From contig JAEOTZ010000004.1 in the NCBI GenBank assembly GCA_016839585.1, forward strand, positions 1-64,000: a stretch of DNA of 64,000 nucleotides, in the 5' to 3' direction. Within the stretch, counting starts at the first letter, position 1, and each line of letters begins with the position of its first letter. The translations under genes and the position numbers were made by a program. Under the pieces are notes generated by a model. It was not told where the DNA came from, did not search any database, and saw only the letters and a list, made by a program, of their open reading frames with translations. The stretch is from Promethearchaeota archaeon (GTDB lineage Archaea > Asgardarchaeota > Lokiarchaeia > Sigyniarchaeales > SOKP01). Below are positions 18,693-28,271 of the stretch, one piece after another.

Positions 18693-20243
18693 CTATTCCA
18701 ACTCTCTTTTTAGAATTTTACCAGTAGCACTCGTTGGAAGAGTATCTCGTATTTCAAAATATTTTGGGACTTTATATCTTGCTAACCTTTCAACTAAATA
18801 ATTTCGGATTTCATTAGTTGTTGCCTTTTCTCCCTTTTTTAGAGTTATGATTGCTTTACCTACTTCACCCCATTTCTCATCTAGCACGCCTATCACAGCA
18901 GCTAAGTCAATCGCTGGATGTTTAAAAAGTAGCTCTTCAATTTCAACAGGATAGACGTTTTCTCCTCCACTAATATACATTTCTTTTCTACGTCCCACAA
19001 TATAATAAAATCCTTCTTCATCTTGCATCGCTAAATCTCCAGTATGTACCCAACCATCTGGTTCAATCGTTTTATTTGTTTCTTCTGGTTCATCCCAATA
19101 TCCTGAAAATATATGAGGGCCTCTAAGCAAAAGTTCTCCAACATCTCCTTGTTTTACGAATTCATCTGTTTTGGTATCAATTATTTTCATATCGCAATGA
19201 AATACGGGTAAACCAACTGAAGTAGGTTTTTGCTTGATTTTATCTTCAGGAAGGTAAAAATTATTCGGTCCAACTTCAGTTAATCCATACCCCATTTTAA
19301 ATAGTTTATTTTTTGACCAATAGTTTTCCATAATTGCAACTGGACATGGTGCTCCCCCTGAAATGAAAATTCTAACTGAATCAAATTTTACATCTTGAAA
19401 TTCGGGAGCGTTTGCCATCATATGAAACATTGTAGGAACCCCAATCACAATCGTGCATTTTTCTTTCTCGATAATTCTGATAGTATCTTCTGGATTGAAA
19501 TCGCCCATTAATATAGTTTTAGCTCCAAGATGATAAAAAGGAACCAAGAGTACATTCCATCCACCTGTATGAAATAATGGAAAAAGTAGTGGTTGAATAT
19601 CATCTGCTCTTAAACTCCATGAAAGTATGGTATTTACCGAATTCCAAAAAATTAACCTATGAGGGAGAGTTGCTCCTTTAGGAAGACCTGTTGTACCACC
19701 TGTAAATAAGATTAGGTGTGGATCTTCGAAATTTATAACTGGTCTCTCAATGGGAGTACTTGAGAACCTATGTATTAAATCTAGAGATGAAGGATCACTT
19801 AAAATTGCTTTTTTTCCCATAACAACGTATTTTGACACCAATTTTTTTTCTTTTATTTCAATTACTTGAGATTCTAATTTTGGTTCATAGAACAAAATAG
19901 ATGGTTTAGTTTTCTTAATTAGATAGTCTAATTCTTGAATAGAGAGTCTTACATTGAATGGAACTAAAATAGCTCCAATTTTTCCTGTCGCTAAAAAGAG
20001 ATCAACACATTCAATCCTGTTTGTAGAAAACATAGCTACTCGGTCTCCTTTTGAAATCCCTTTATCCCTCAAGGCACGAGCGAGTTGATTCGCTCTGAAA
20101 TTAAGCTCCTTATACGTGTATACTTTCTTTTCTATATTATCAAAAATAGCTTCACGATTAGGTGTTAACATTGCCCGACGTCCAGACCAATCTCCAATCC
20201 AAGAGAAATCTTCGGATATTAAATTTTCTCCCGCTTTAACCAT
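18693..20243 (-). CDS. acyl-CoA synthetase (AMP-forming)
   Basis: ANL-superfamily motifs: the P-loop LFTGGTTGLPKG (about 178-189), MGYGLTEVGPN (A5), DGWVHTGDLA (A7), and the catalytic lysine in TSATGKILKREL near the C-terminus. Length (516 aa) fits a medium/long-chain fatty acyl-CoA ligase. It activates a carboxylate to acyl-AMP and then acyl-CoA. It is preceded by AGGTGA at 20256-20251. The order on the minus strand is the multi-pass protein at 20.3-21.5 kb, then this gene, then the KAS III-like gene, with intergenic gaps of 13 and 11 bases. An operon in acyl metabolism is likely. Confidence 0.9.
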   Translation of the reverse strand: MVKAGENLISEDFSWIGDWSGRRAMLTPNREAIFDNIEKKVYTYKELNFRANQLARALRDKGISKGDRVAMFSTNRIECVDLFLATGKIGAILVPFNVRLSIQELDYLIKKTKPSILFYEPKLESQVIEIKEKKLVSKYVVMGKKAILSDPSSLDLIHRFSSTPIERPVINFEDPHLILFTGGTTGLPKGATLPHRLIFWNSVNTILSWSLRADDIQPLLFPLFHTGGWNVLLVPFYHLGAKTILMGDFNPEDTIRIIEKEKCTIVIGVPTMFHMMANAPEFQDVKFDSVRIFISGGAPCPVAIMENYWSKNKLFKMGYGLTEVGPNNFYLPEDKIKQKPTSVGLPVFHCDMKIIDTKTDEFVKQGDVGELLLRGPHIFSGYWDEPEETNKTIEPDGWVHTGDLAMQDEEGFYYIVGRRKEMYISGGENVYPVEIEELLFKHPAIDLAAVIGVLDEKWGEVGKAIITLKKGEKATTNEIRNYLVERLARYKVPKYFEIRDTLPTSATGKILKRELE

Positions 20244-20256
20244 CTAAATCAATCAC

Positions 20257-21486
20257 CTATACAGCTCTATATATCGGCCATTTTCTCCAAACATAAGCAA
20301 ATAAAATTTCAATCCAAAGAAACAATAGAACAAATGGAGTTGGATTTATTTCCCAAAAATTATGTGGTTCTCCAAAAAGAAGTGGAGCTAACAAATAGAA
20401 TCCAAAAAATCCTGCTGTGCCAAGCATGATAACTAATATAAAACGAATAATCAAATTTTTCCACTGAGAATATTTTTTAGGCCAATTATCAAAGAACAAC
20501 GATACTACTACAACTGCACATATCAAAAAAATTGCATACGAAATTGCCATATAATAAACACCAATAACCCTTTCAATTTCTCCAAGTGGATTTCCCCCCA
20601 GAATTTGAAAAATACCATCGAAAATATATCCAATTTCTTCTAAGTATACCATAAATAGAAATCCTAATAATACACAACAAACGAAAGCAATTATACCCAT
20701 AAACGGTTGTTTCCTACCTAATTTATTCCAAGGCCAATACTCAAAAACCATCATTGTTAACAAGGAAAAGAAAATTATCCATTGTGTCCATCCAAGCGAA
20801 TAGGGATACGAATTTGGAAAGGAAAATTGTATTCCCTTTATCGCAGTAAGTTCAGTTGTACCCCCTGCATAACCAGTATTGAAAAATATGAGAAACCATA
20901 CTAAAATAGTAATGGCATTTCCAATTACCCATATAATTATCCCTCGTTTTGGCTGTTTATGTTTAAAAAAGGGCCAATACATGGTGCCAGCGACCCAAAG
21001 AACAGCAAATGAAAACAAAGAACCACTTAATGCTCCAAATATAGAAGCACTACGATACCAGATAATATAATCTGAGGCTGATGGATCTACACCAAGATAA
21101 TTGCTATAGAATATATTAAACAATGGTAACAGAACAAGGGTAAAAATAATGATAATTACAGCATTAATAGCTGTGCCAACTAAACCTACCTTCCAAGGTG
21201 TTCGAAACCAATTATAATAAGGCCAATTCTCAAACCAGATTGCCCACACTACTCCAATTAACCCAAAACCTCCAATAACAGATGCCCAAGCTGTTACTTC
21301 ATTATTATATGATGGCAAGGGGTCATGCCAACGTGGATCAAAAAAAATCCACCAGGATACTATACTTATAATAAAAACAATTAATAACGAAATAAGTCCG
21401 GCAATTGGTTGTTTAAATCTTGCCATTACTACCATTGGAGCCTCATCGGCAGAAGGAATTCCTACTTTTTCTCCAGCAAGAGCCAT
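20257..21486 (-). CDS. multi-pass membrane protein with repeated 'WP' motif
   Basis: About 10-12 helices fill the protein; no known family is recognised. An internal repeat recurs: ENWPYYNWFRTPWKVG, MYWPFFKHKQPKRG, FEYWPWNKLGRKQPFMG, DNWPKKYSQWKN, and a last RKWPIYRA. Each WP stands at the cytosolic end of a helix and is followed by a basic loop, often P-x-x-G, then the next helix. The protein begins with RFKQPIAGL, a half-repeat. The start is taken as ATG 21486 rather than the GTG nine bases upstream (21495). It leads the acyl-CoA ligase/KAS III-like operon, so it may carry or process lipids, which is inference only. Confidence 0.6.
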   Translation of the reverse strand: MALAGEKVGIPSADEAPMVVMARFKQPIAGLISLLIVFIISIVSWWIFFDPRWHDPLPSYNNEVTAWASVIGGFGLIGVVWAIWFENWPYYNWFRTPWKVGLVGTAINAVIIIIFTLVLLPLFNIFYSNYLGVDPSASDYIIWYRSASIFGALSGSLFSFAVLWVAGTMYWPFFKHKQPKRGIIIWVIGNAITILVWFLIFFNTGYAGGTTELTAIKGIQFSFPNSYPYSLGWTQWIIFFSLLTMMVFEYWPWNKLGRKQPFMGIIAFVCCVLLGFLFMVYLEEIGYIFDGIFQILGGNPLGEIERVIGVYYMAISYAIFLICAVVVVSLFFDNWPKKYSQWKNLIIRFILVIMLGTAGFFGFYLLAPLLFGEPHNFWEINPTPFVLLFLWIEILFAYVWRKWPIYRAV

Positions 21487-21647
21487 AATTTTCACTTTTT
21501 ATTATTTTTTTTATATTGTTTTTTTTTTAAACTTTTTGAATAATTAAGTTTTAATAAATAAAATCAGTTTTTAACACTTTTAAAGTTTTAAAAAATAATC
21601 TTGTTGAACTAATTAAATAACAAATGTAAAGCAATTAAAAAGAGTAT

Positions 21648-22979
21648 TTATAAAAAAGTATCGATTGTTTTTTGAGTTTTCATGAAATTAATTAATTTAC
21701 TGCTTTTTTTCCAATATTTTAGATTAACCATAAAGCCGTCTACCATTTTTTTAATAGAGTCATCAAAGTTATCTAGTATTGTAGAAGCACCTAAAGCCAT
21801 TGCATTTTTTACAGTTTCTCTGATGACCCAAACCCCTAAAGGAACAAGATAACCTCCACGAACCTCACGAAAAATTAACACTCTTGCTTGTCTTCCAATA
21901 TTATACAGATATTCACAAACTTCTTTTCTCGCAGAGTAATAAGCACCTGTAATATTGCTTGCATAATTTCTTCTTCCTTGATAAAATTCATAATCTGTCA
22001 TTATCTGAGGTTTCAGATTTCGATTCCGACCATCGAGAGAAATATTCCATAAAGTATTTGGTGCCCATACTTCATTCATTTCATAAGTAAACTTACCTGG
22101 AAAAAGAAGAATCTTAAAGTGATTATCAAGATAACTGCTTTCAAAAATTTGGTAATCATTAATTTCAGGAAATCTTTTAATCTCTTTAATTAATGCTTTT
22201 GAAATAATATCATCCACCGCCGTAATAGTCCAACGAGTGGGTACTAATCTACGATTTTTCTTTTGCCCCAATAATCCAGCAGAAAATACTCTCTTAATGG
22301 TAGATTGAGGTACATGTCCTTTAAAATATAAGTGCTCTGATATCGCATCAACAGCCTTTAGATCTGTATCTGACACACAATAATCGACTTTAGGATGAAC
22401 CTTTACATTTTCAATAATTCTAATTTTCTCAGTCATTCCAGTTGGACCAATTGGGGGAGCATGATTATCCATTAGCATTCTAAGATTCATTTTCTCTAAT
22501 CTAGTTTCTGTATCAACAGGACGAGCAGCCATGGCTAACTCTTGAGATGCGTCTAATAATTTCTGTACTTTTATAGGGGGTGTATTTTTCCTACTCGTTT
22601 GACCTATGTAGACATTAGTTTTAAAATTATTTCTAACTAAGCTACTTCTATAGCTTACAATTTCAGCCATTTGTTTACCAAACCAGAGCTCTGGAGCATC
22701 AAGGATGTAATTATCAGGAACATCTAAATTCAACTCAAACTCTTGGAAAGGAACAAGAGGTCCTAAATATACGTTAGGATAACTAAAATGTCCTACAAAA
22801 AAACCAGGAGGACTTGCACCAAAAATATCTATATCCCTCATGGTTTTATCTAATTTATAGGGGACTAGAGATTTCAATACGGATTTTTTTAATAAGATTG
22901 GACAAGACTTTTTACCACAAAGAAGTCTCGCTCCTTTGCAGCGGAGACATATATTTTTTTCTGTCGGGGGTCTGACCAC
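21648..22979 (-). CDS. nreA: NreA-type DNA repair protein with PCNA-interacting motif
   Basis: The N-terminal four cysteines C11, C14, C21, C26 (CLRCKGARLLCGKKSC) form a zinc ribbon. Conserved family stretches follow (DIFGASPPGFFVGHFSYPNV and YLGPLVPFQEF), typical of archaeal NreA/NreB proteins (COG1602). The C-terminus QKTIDTFL is a PIP-box-like motif (Q-x-x-I-x-x-F-L), as known for NreA, which binds the sliding clamp PCNA and affects tolerance to DNA damage. The length of 443 aa is normal. The start codon is GTG. The gene stands alone. Confidence 0.9.
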   Translation of the reverse strand: MVRPPTEKNICLRCKGARLLCGKKSCPILLKKSVLKSLVPYKLDKTMRDIDIFGASPPGFFVGHFSYPNVYLGPLVPFQEFELNLDVPDNYILDAPELWFGKQMAEIVSYRSSLVRNNFKTNVYIGQTSRKNTPPIKVQKLLDASQELAMAARPVDTETRLEKMNLRMLMDNHAPPIGPTGMTEKIRIIENVKVHPKVDYCVSDTDLKAVDAISEHLYFKGHVPQSTIKRVFSAGLLGQKKNRRLVPTRWTITAVDDIISKALIKEIKRFPEINDYQIFESSYLDNHFKILLFPGKFTYEMNEVWAPNTLWNISLDGRNRNLKPQIMTDYEFYQGRRNYASNITGAYYSARKEVCEYLYNIGRQARVLIFREVRGGYLVPLGVWVIRETVKNAMALGASTILDNFDDSIKKMVDGFMVNLKYWKKSSKLINFMKTQKTIDTFL

Positions 22980-23125
22980 TATTTTCTCTCTAAGAATTTA
23001 TTCTTATTTAATATTAAAAAACGTTCCTTATTATTAAAAAGGTAAAGGAGTTTAAATTTTTAATATTTATATTAAAGAATAAATAATTCAAATTTGCCAA
23101 TTTGAAATAGGAAAAATAAGATTAA

Positions 23126-23701
23126 TCAAAGAATTTTGTCATAATCTAATTCATGAGAATCCATTATTTTTTTGGTCATTTCTTTAAAAATATGGAGGAT
23201 ATTTGTATTTTCCTTTGAAGAAGTCTTCAAAAAATCCTTTTCATCATGTTTATCAAGGAAATTCTCAATAGTTAATTCATCTACTTTATGCTTTTTATTT
23301 TTTTGAAACAAATCAAGTTTAGTTCCAATTAAAATTTTTGGGCGATCATGAAGGGTATACTCTATTAAATGATCATACCACCAATCTAATTTAATAAGGG
23401 TTTCCATTTTTAATAAATCAAAAACCAAAAATATGCCATTCGCCCCATTAATATAATATTTAAATAACTTCTTAAATTGTTCTTGCCCCCCAAAATCCCA
23501 TATTGAAAGCCTTGCTTTATTCTTTTTGCCTCTTACTATAATAGGGATGTCATAGGTATAAAAATCTATTCCAATGGTCAATTTCGTGTCTGCGTCAAAT
23601 GTATTAAAACATAATCTCCGTGCAATACAGGTTTTTCCTACGCCACCGTCACCAATAAGGCAAATCTTGAAAATATAAAGAGGACCCTCTCTTTCAAACA
23701 T
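23126..23701 (-). CDS. small GTPase (Rab/Ras-like)
   Basis: G1 GDGGVGKT (17-24), G2 T42 (LTIGIDF), G3 WDFGGQE (68-74), G4 TKLD (127-130, preceded by G instead of the usual N), G5 TSSKE (about 158). This is the Rab/Ras/Roc type order. The 'GTKLD' G4 departs from N-K-x-D and could weaken guanine contact; the same occurs in some Roc and Rho proteins. No cysteine tail (ends DSHELDYDKIL). ATG start; alone on its strand, with no adjacent Roadblock or longin gene. Confidence 0.9.
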   Translation of the reverse strand: MFEREGPLYIFKICLIGDGGVGKTCIARRLCFNTFDADTKLTIGIDFYTYDIPIIVRGKKNKARLSIWDFGGQEQFKKLFKYYINGANGIFLVFDLLKMETLIKLDWWYDHLIEYTLHDRPKILIGTKLDLFQKNKKHKVDELTIENFLDKHDEKDFLKTSSKENTNILHIFKEMTKKIMDSHELDYDKIL

Positions 23702-23836
23702 TGATTACTCACTTTTCTAATAGAGGAACTTATAATTAAAAATTTATTATAATTTCGTACTTTTATCTATATCAATATTATCTTTATTTCCAAACCAATA
23801 AAAATAAATTCATTATACTTTAAAAATGAATGAGAA

Positions 23837-24427
23837 TCATAATTTTCTACACAATAGTTCTCCTTTCCCTATTGGTACAATTAGTGCGTCTACTCGCTTA
23901 TCAGCTAAAACCTTTTCCAACATAGGTTTTAAAGTTTCATAATGAGTAATTGCATTATCTGCAACAAAAATACCTCCCCTAATCATGTTTGGAATTACTA
24001 AATCATAGCATTCTTCATAAATCCTTTTTGAAGCATCCAAAAAACAAAATGATATTTTCTTAAAGTTCTTTATAAATTTACGGGCATCGCCTTCAATTAA
24101 TTCAATATAACGTTCCATGTCTGTTATTTTGAATGTGTCTTTCGCTAATTCTATTTTTTCCTTTAAAATTTCGAAGGTTATAACTTTATTCTCTGTCAAT
24201 TTACAAGCAATAGCAATCCATAGAGTGGAATATCCAGCACTAGTTCCTATTTCTAAAAATTCTCCTTTAGGCGCACTTGCAGCTAAAATCGAAAGGAATC
24301 TACCCGTATCAGGTGTTATTTGCCGCAATCTTCTTAATCTTGGAGTTCCATCATTTCGATCTCTTGAATCAAAATCTTCTAAATATTCCATCCTTTTTTT
24401 TATATTTTCAGGTATATTATGAAACAT
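23837..24427 (-). CDS. class I SAM-dependent O-methyltransferase
   Basis: Motif I is [18 protein letters not shown] (about residues 57-74), an acidic end of strand 2 appears in [12 protein letters not shown], and the post-motif region [18 protein letters not shown] and [12 protein letters not shown] match the catechol/caffeoyl-CoA O-methyltransferase-like group (COG4122). The [12 protein letters not shown] region near the start is the family's typical substrate arm. It would transfer a methyl group to a small-molecule hydroxyl or to RNA; the substrate is unknown. ATG start, just downstream of the GNAT gene on the same strand (25 bases apart). Confidence 0.8.
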   Translation of the reverse strand: MFHNIPENIKKRMEYLEDFDSRDRNDGTPRLRRLRQITPDTGRFLSILAASAPKGEFLEIGTSAGYSTLWIAIACKLTENKVITFEILKEKIELAKDTFKITDMERYIELIEGDARKFIKNFKKISFCFLDASKRIYEECYDLVIPNMIRGGIFVADNAITHYETLKPMLEKVLADKRVDALIVPIGKGELLCRKL

Positions 24428-24452
24428 TTTCCATCATTGAATGTTATTCTAA

Positions 24453-24917
24453 TTAAAAATATTTAATCCAAATTGTAGCATCATCATCAGGATAAAATGC
24501 AGGGATAATTGAGACTTCCCGGAAACCCAAATTCTTATAGAAAAGTCTGCCAATTCTGTGTTCCCTTTCCATAAAGAGATAAATAACACGTAGTTTATAT
24601 CCATCCGCGGAAAAGAATTTTTTTGCTTCATTAATTAACGAGATTATCAATAGTTTTGCTATACCTTGACGCCTAAAACTAGAATTAACTCCTAATCCAA
24701 CTAATTCCACAACTCCATCATTTAAACCACCCCGGCTATCCCATGATACAGTTCCAATTACATTTTCATCAGTTATACATAAAAGTGTTTTTAATTTAAA
24801 TACTAAATCCTTAGCAAACTCCTTTGCACGCTGGTAATGATTTTCAACTTCCGTAAGATACATATTTATAAGGAGTTCAATATTTTTCTCTGAAGCATAT
24901 CTAATTACTTTTTCCAA
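24453..24917 (-). CDS. GNAT-family N-acetyltransferase, TTG start
   Basis: The acetyl-CoA-binding motif A, VGLGVNSSFRRQGIAKLLI, has the R/Q-x-x-G-x-A signature of the GNAT superfamily, and DATIWIKYF ends a typical last strand. Length 154 aa. The start is TTG at 24917, well supported by AAAGGAGA a few bases upstream. Target, a protein N-terminus or a small amine, is not evident. It lies directly upstream of the O-methyltransferase on the same strand, so co-transcription is likely. Confidence 0.85.
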   Translation of the reverse strand: MEKVIRYASEKNIELLINMYLTEVENHYQRAKEFAKDLVFKLKTLLCITDENVIGTVSWDSRGGLNDGVVELVGLGVNSSFRRQGIAKLLIISLINEAKKFFSADGYKLRVIYLFMEREHRIGRLFYKNLGFREVSIIPAFYPDDDATIWIKYF

Positions 24918-25098
24918 TAACTTTATCTCCTTTAAAATAAATTTCTCTTTGTAATCTATAACATAATTTTAATGAAAAAATTTTACTTTTAGTGACCCCC
25001 CTTATTATTTTTAAATAACTTCTGATTTTAAATTACAATTCAAATAAGTAATTATATAAAAAATTGAAAAACAAAAGAAATTAAACTAATGGTGGTTA

Positions 25099-25362
25099 AT
25101 TCTGGGTTATATTAAAGAAACTGCTGAAGTAATTAAAGACTCATTAAAAGGAATTTCAAACAAAAAGAAGTTTAAGAAACTTATTAATAATATGATTTTT
25201 GCTATAGAGACAAAAACAGTTAGTGAATATTTTTTTTATAAATATAAAGTCTTAGAAGAATTAGCTCCACTTATTAATTTGAAGAAAGAAAAAGATAAGG
25301 ACTATTTAGAGAAGTATAAAAAAGTAAAACATTCATATAATAAACTTTATAAAAGAAGTTAA
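25099..25362 (+). CDS. small basic helical protein, no standard start codon (87 aa)
   Basis: The frame is open from 25090 to the stop at 25360 and contains only one ATG, well inside (25192). The translation is lysine-rich and helical: GYIKETAEVIKDSLKGISNK, KKFKKLINNMIFAIETKTVS, EYFFYKYKVLEELAPLINLK. GGTGG at 25091-25095 is followed by ATT at 25099 (3 bases) or CTG at 25102 (6 bases). Its stop overlaps the stop of the convergent propeller gene through a shared TTAA at 25359-25362. No family recognised; no signal peptide. It could be a non-coding stretch, but composition and Shine-Dalgarno argue for a gene. Confidence 0.5.
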   Translation: MLGYIKETAEVIKDSLKGISNKKKFKKLINNMIFAIETKTVSEYFFYKYKVLEELAPLINLKKEKDKDYLEKYKKVKHSYNKLYKRS

Positions 25363-26996
25363 AAACTAAAAGCTTTAATGAATTTTCTTCCAATTATTTC
25401 CATTCCACGTTTTATAAATTCCCCTTTTCCAATATGTCCTTCATTATATTCTTTATACGTATCCTTGAATTTCTCCCACTTAAGTCCAAGGTGAATCATT
25501 AAATGTTCTTTAAGATTATCTATTTTATCAATATTTCTTTCTATTCGATTAAAAATTATTGCTTTTCTTTTCACTTTTGTTTTACTATAAGTTACTTTGA
25601 TGATTATACCAGCAATTGCGCTAACAACACCACCAACAATTGCTTGGAGCCAAAAAGGAATATCACTTAACCAATTAAAAGGATTAGCTTTAGGTTCAGC
25701 ACATGATCTTTGATCTGGATTTTTAATTAAAACTATATCATAATTGCCTTCACCATAACTCTTCGTTACACCAATAATAAACATATTATCTTCTCCATCA
25801 AAATCTATTCCGTATCCTTGTTCATCATAATTCCTGCCCCAAACACTACAATATTCTCTATTACCTAAACTATCATATTTTAACCAACAGATTTCACCAT
25901 CATCATCACCATTACCAAAAAATTTACTACCCACTACATAAATATATCCGGTAGAATCAAAAGCTAATCCATCAGCAAAATCAGTATATGAACCTCCATA
26001 AGTTCTCACCCATAATAATGCTCCACCACTACTATATTTCAATAAACAAATATCTCCATTTTCCCCATTTCCATCTGCATCGGTTATGCCTCCAACATAA
26101 ACATAACCATCAGATCCTACTTCAATACAAGTTCCCATATCATTTCCAGAGCTTTCCCAAAGTTCATCAAATTGAAGATTACCATCGCTATTATATTTGA
26201 GTAAAAAGAGTTCACTCATTCCATACTGAATTGAACAACAACGATATCCCGTTACATAAATCATATCAAATAAATCAATAGCAATTCCAATACCATATGC
26301 AATATCAAAATATCCGACTCCAGCTTTCCAAGTTCTTTCCCATTCAAATCCGCCTGTGCTATTAAATTTAAAAAGATCCATTTCATAATCATAGGTCATA
26401 GATCCTGGATCCAAGTCGTTATTACTACAAATATATACATTCCCTAATGAATCTACACCTAATCCTACACCAAATGGAGCATAAGGAAGACAATTACCAA
26501 ATGTTTGATTCCATAGTTGTTCTCCATCGCTGTCATATTTTATTAATACCATCTTAAGTTGATTACTACCATAAAATATTTGCCCTCCTACATATACACT
26601 TCCATTAGGACCTAGAGCAATAGCTGTTCCATAATTATCATCAATTCCCTCATACCATTCTCTTTGCCACATTTTCTTGCCTGAATTGTTAAATCTACTC
26701 ATTATAATTTTACTTTGTCCTAAGTTAATATCTGTTTCATATCCCACAATGTAAATATCACCTGTAATCTTGTCTACTTCTATATCATATCCCCAGTCTT
26801 CGGATGTATTACCTAGCGTTAGGTACCACTCTTCTGCTGCAATTAATGGAAATTTCATATTATCCTTACAATTTTTATTATAAACATAAATAGGCATTAG
26901 TGACAAATTAATAAAAGTGCATAGAAATCCGCTGAAAAAAAGTAAATAAAGCAATTTGAATCCTATTAACTTAAATCTTGTATTTAATTTAGACAT
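25359..26996 (-). CDS. beta-propeller (SBBP-type repeat) membrane-anchored surface protein with cytosolic tail
   Basis: A hydrophobic N-terminus (LIGFKLLYLLFFSGFLCTFINL) acts as signal peptide or anchor. The ectodomain has about eight copies of a 50-residue repeat, each with 'D-x-x-GxxYVxG' (GDIYIVGYE, GSVYVGGQI, GNVYICSNN, DMIYVTGYR, GYVYVGGIT, GYIYVVGSK, DNMFIIGVT), the SBBP-type propeller pattern. A single helix at about 450-470 (WLQAIVGGVVSAIAGIIIKV) follows, then a basic ~80-residue tail on the cytosolic side. It probably sits on the cell surface with a binding function; the ligand is unknown. ATG start. It overlaps the convergent small gene by 4 bases. Confidence 0.8.
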   Translation of the reverse strand: MSKLNTRFKLIGFKLLYLLFFSGFLCTFINLSLMPIYVYNKNCKDNMKFPLIAAEEWYLTLGNTSEDWGYDIEVDKITGDIYIVGYETDINLGQSKIIMSRFNNSGKKMWQREWYEGIDDNYGTAIALGPNGSVYVGGQIFYGSNQLKMVLIKYDSDGEQLWNQTFGNCLPYAPFGVGLGVDSLGNVYICSNNDLDPGSMTYDYEMDLFKFNSTGGFEWERTWKAGVGYFDIAYGIGIAIDLFDMIYVTGYRCCSIQYGMSELFLLKYNSDGNLQFDELWESSGNDMGTCIEVGSDGYVYVGGITDADGNGENGDICLLKYSSGGALLWVRTYGGSYTDFADGLAFDSTGYIYVVGSKFFGNGDDDGEICWLKYDSLGNREYCSVWGRNYDEQGYGIDFDGEDNMFIIGVTKSYGEGNYDIVLIKNPDQRSCAEPKANPFNWLSDIPFWLQAIVGGVVSAIAGIIIKVTYSKTKVKRKAIIFNRIERNIDKIDNLKEHLMIHLGLKWEKFKDTYKEYNEGHIGKGEFIKRGMEIIGRKFIKAFSF

Positions 26997-27158
26997 CTTT
27001 CAACTAACTTTACAACTTGATAATTTTGTTTGAATTGAATTGGATAAGAATTTAAAAGAGATTAAATCTAAATCTTAATTTATATTTTTCAGTTGAGATT
27101 TAAAAGCTTTTACTATTCATTAAAAACAAAAGTTAGACTTTTATAAAATTATAATAGT

Positions 27159-28271
27159 TTAAGATTGGGACAATAATTCTATTAAGGCTCTTGGAATTTC
27201 TTTATAATTGTTCACAGCATAAAATTTTCCCCTTCCTGCTTGAGCTATTTCCCTGCAAGTGTCAATTCCTCTGTCTGCATCATTTTCTGCTGGCATTCCA
27301 ATAACATGTAATTTTGGATACTCTTTTGCTAAAATAATAGGATCATCACCACGATTATAATTTCCATCGGAAATTAATATGCCGAAACGGTTTCTCCTAT
27401 TTTCTTTCACTTTATTTAACTCTTTTAATCCTTTTTCTAAACCTATATAAATATTAGTAAAGCCAACAGCCTCAGAATCTAAAATATCATCAATAATATC
27501 AATAACTTGCTTCTTTTGATTAACTTTTTTCAAAATCATGGCTGTAGAATTAAAAAGTATAATAGCGAAATCTTCCTTTTCCATATTGTAAGCTAAAACT
27601 GAGGTTGTAAGTGCTGCATTTAGTAATAAACTCCCATACATACTTCCACTAGTATCTAGAATCAATACAACTTTTCTTTTTTGTCTTTTTCTTTCAATTC
27701 CATAAATATCTCGATAACTTAAACTTTTTTTATAAATTTTTAATGGATTATGCTGAATTGTTTCATCCATATTGAATTCAGGCATTCCAATTTGGTAATA
27801 TGGAACAGTCTTTTTGTACTGTCCCTTTATTCCTTTGCTTGTTATTTTTAATGATAATTTTATAATACTTTGGCGTGCCAATCGTCTAAAAATCTTTTTA
27901 TATTTTTCAGAAACTGGACGCCTGATAAAGAAATAAATTTCTGGCATAAATTCTCCTGACTCTTTAGCCTTTTCCGAAAAGAATCTAACACCTTCATCAG
28001 TATCTATGGCATCTGTTGCGGCATACACATTTGATTTTAAAAGTCCGATTATAGCTTCAAGGTTTTTGTATTGAATTGCTACATATGTTAATTCTTTTAT
28101 CTGCTTATAATCAAGAGAACTAGCTAAATGTTTATAATAATCTGGCTTTTTCTTTTTCTTTCTAATTATTTCATACTTTAAAATTTCTTTGTCAGGTGGT
28201 CTTTCAGTAAGTCTAACATGCAGTCTCTTCTCAATCTCTTCGGAATTTTCCTCTGAGAAATCATCGATTAT
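27159..28271 (-). CDS. von Willebrand factor A domain protein, start probably non-ATG at MoxR stop
   Basis: The VWA domain has the MIDAS residues DTSGS (about 206-210 in this frame), a conserved T, and SDGNYN, so it binds a divalent metal. The first standard start is GTG 28028, but the frame stays open 81 codons further upstream, to the MoxR stop, with protein-like sequence (SEEIEKRLHVRLTERPPDKE, KYEIIRKKKKKPDYYKHL) and no ATG/GTG/TTG. ATA at 28271 or ATC at 28268, overlapping the MoxR TAA, are the candidates. With the MoxR ATPase it forms a pair that in other systems inserts metals or remodels enzyme complexes. The target is not evident nearby. Confidence 0.75.
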   Translation of the reverse strand: MIDDFSEENSEEIEKRLHVRLTERPPDKEILKYEIIRKKKKKPDYYKHLASSLDYKQIKELTYVAIQYKNLEAIIGLLKSNVYAATDAIDTDEGVRFFSEKAKESGEFMPEIYFFIRRPVSEKYKKIFRRLARQSIIKLSLKITSKGIKGQYKKTVPYYQIGMPEFNMDETIQHNPLKIYKKSLSYRDIYGIERKRQKRKVVLILDTSGSMYGSLLLNAALTTSVLAYNMEKEDFAIILFNSTAMILKKVNQKKQVIDIIDDILDSEAVGFTNIYIGLEKGLKELNKVKENRRNRFGILISDGNYNRGDDPIILAKEYPKLHVIGMPAENDADRGIDTCREIAQAGRGKFYAVNNYKEIPRALIELLSQS

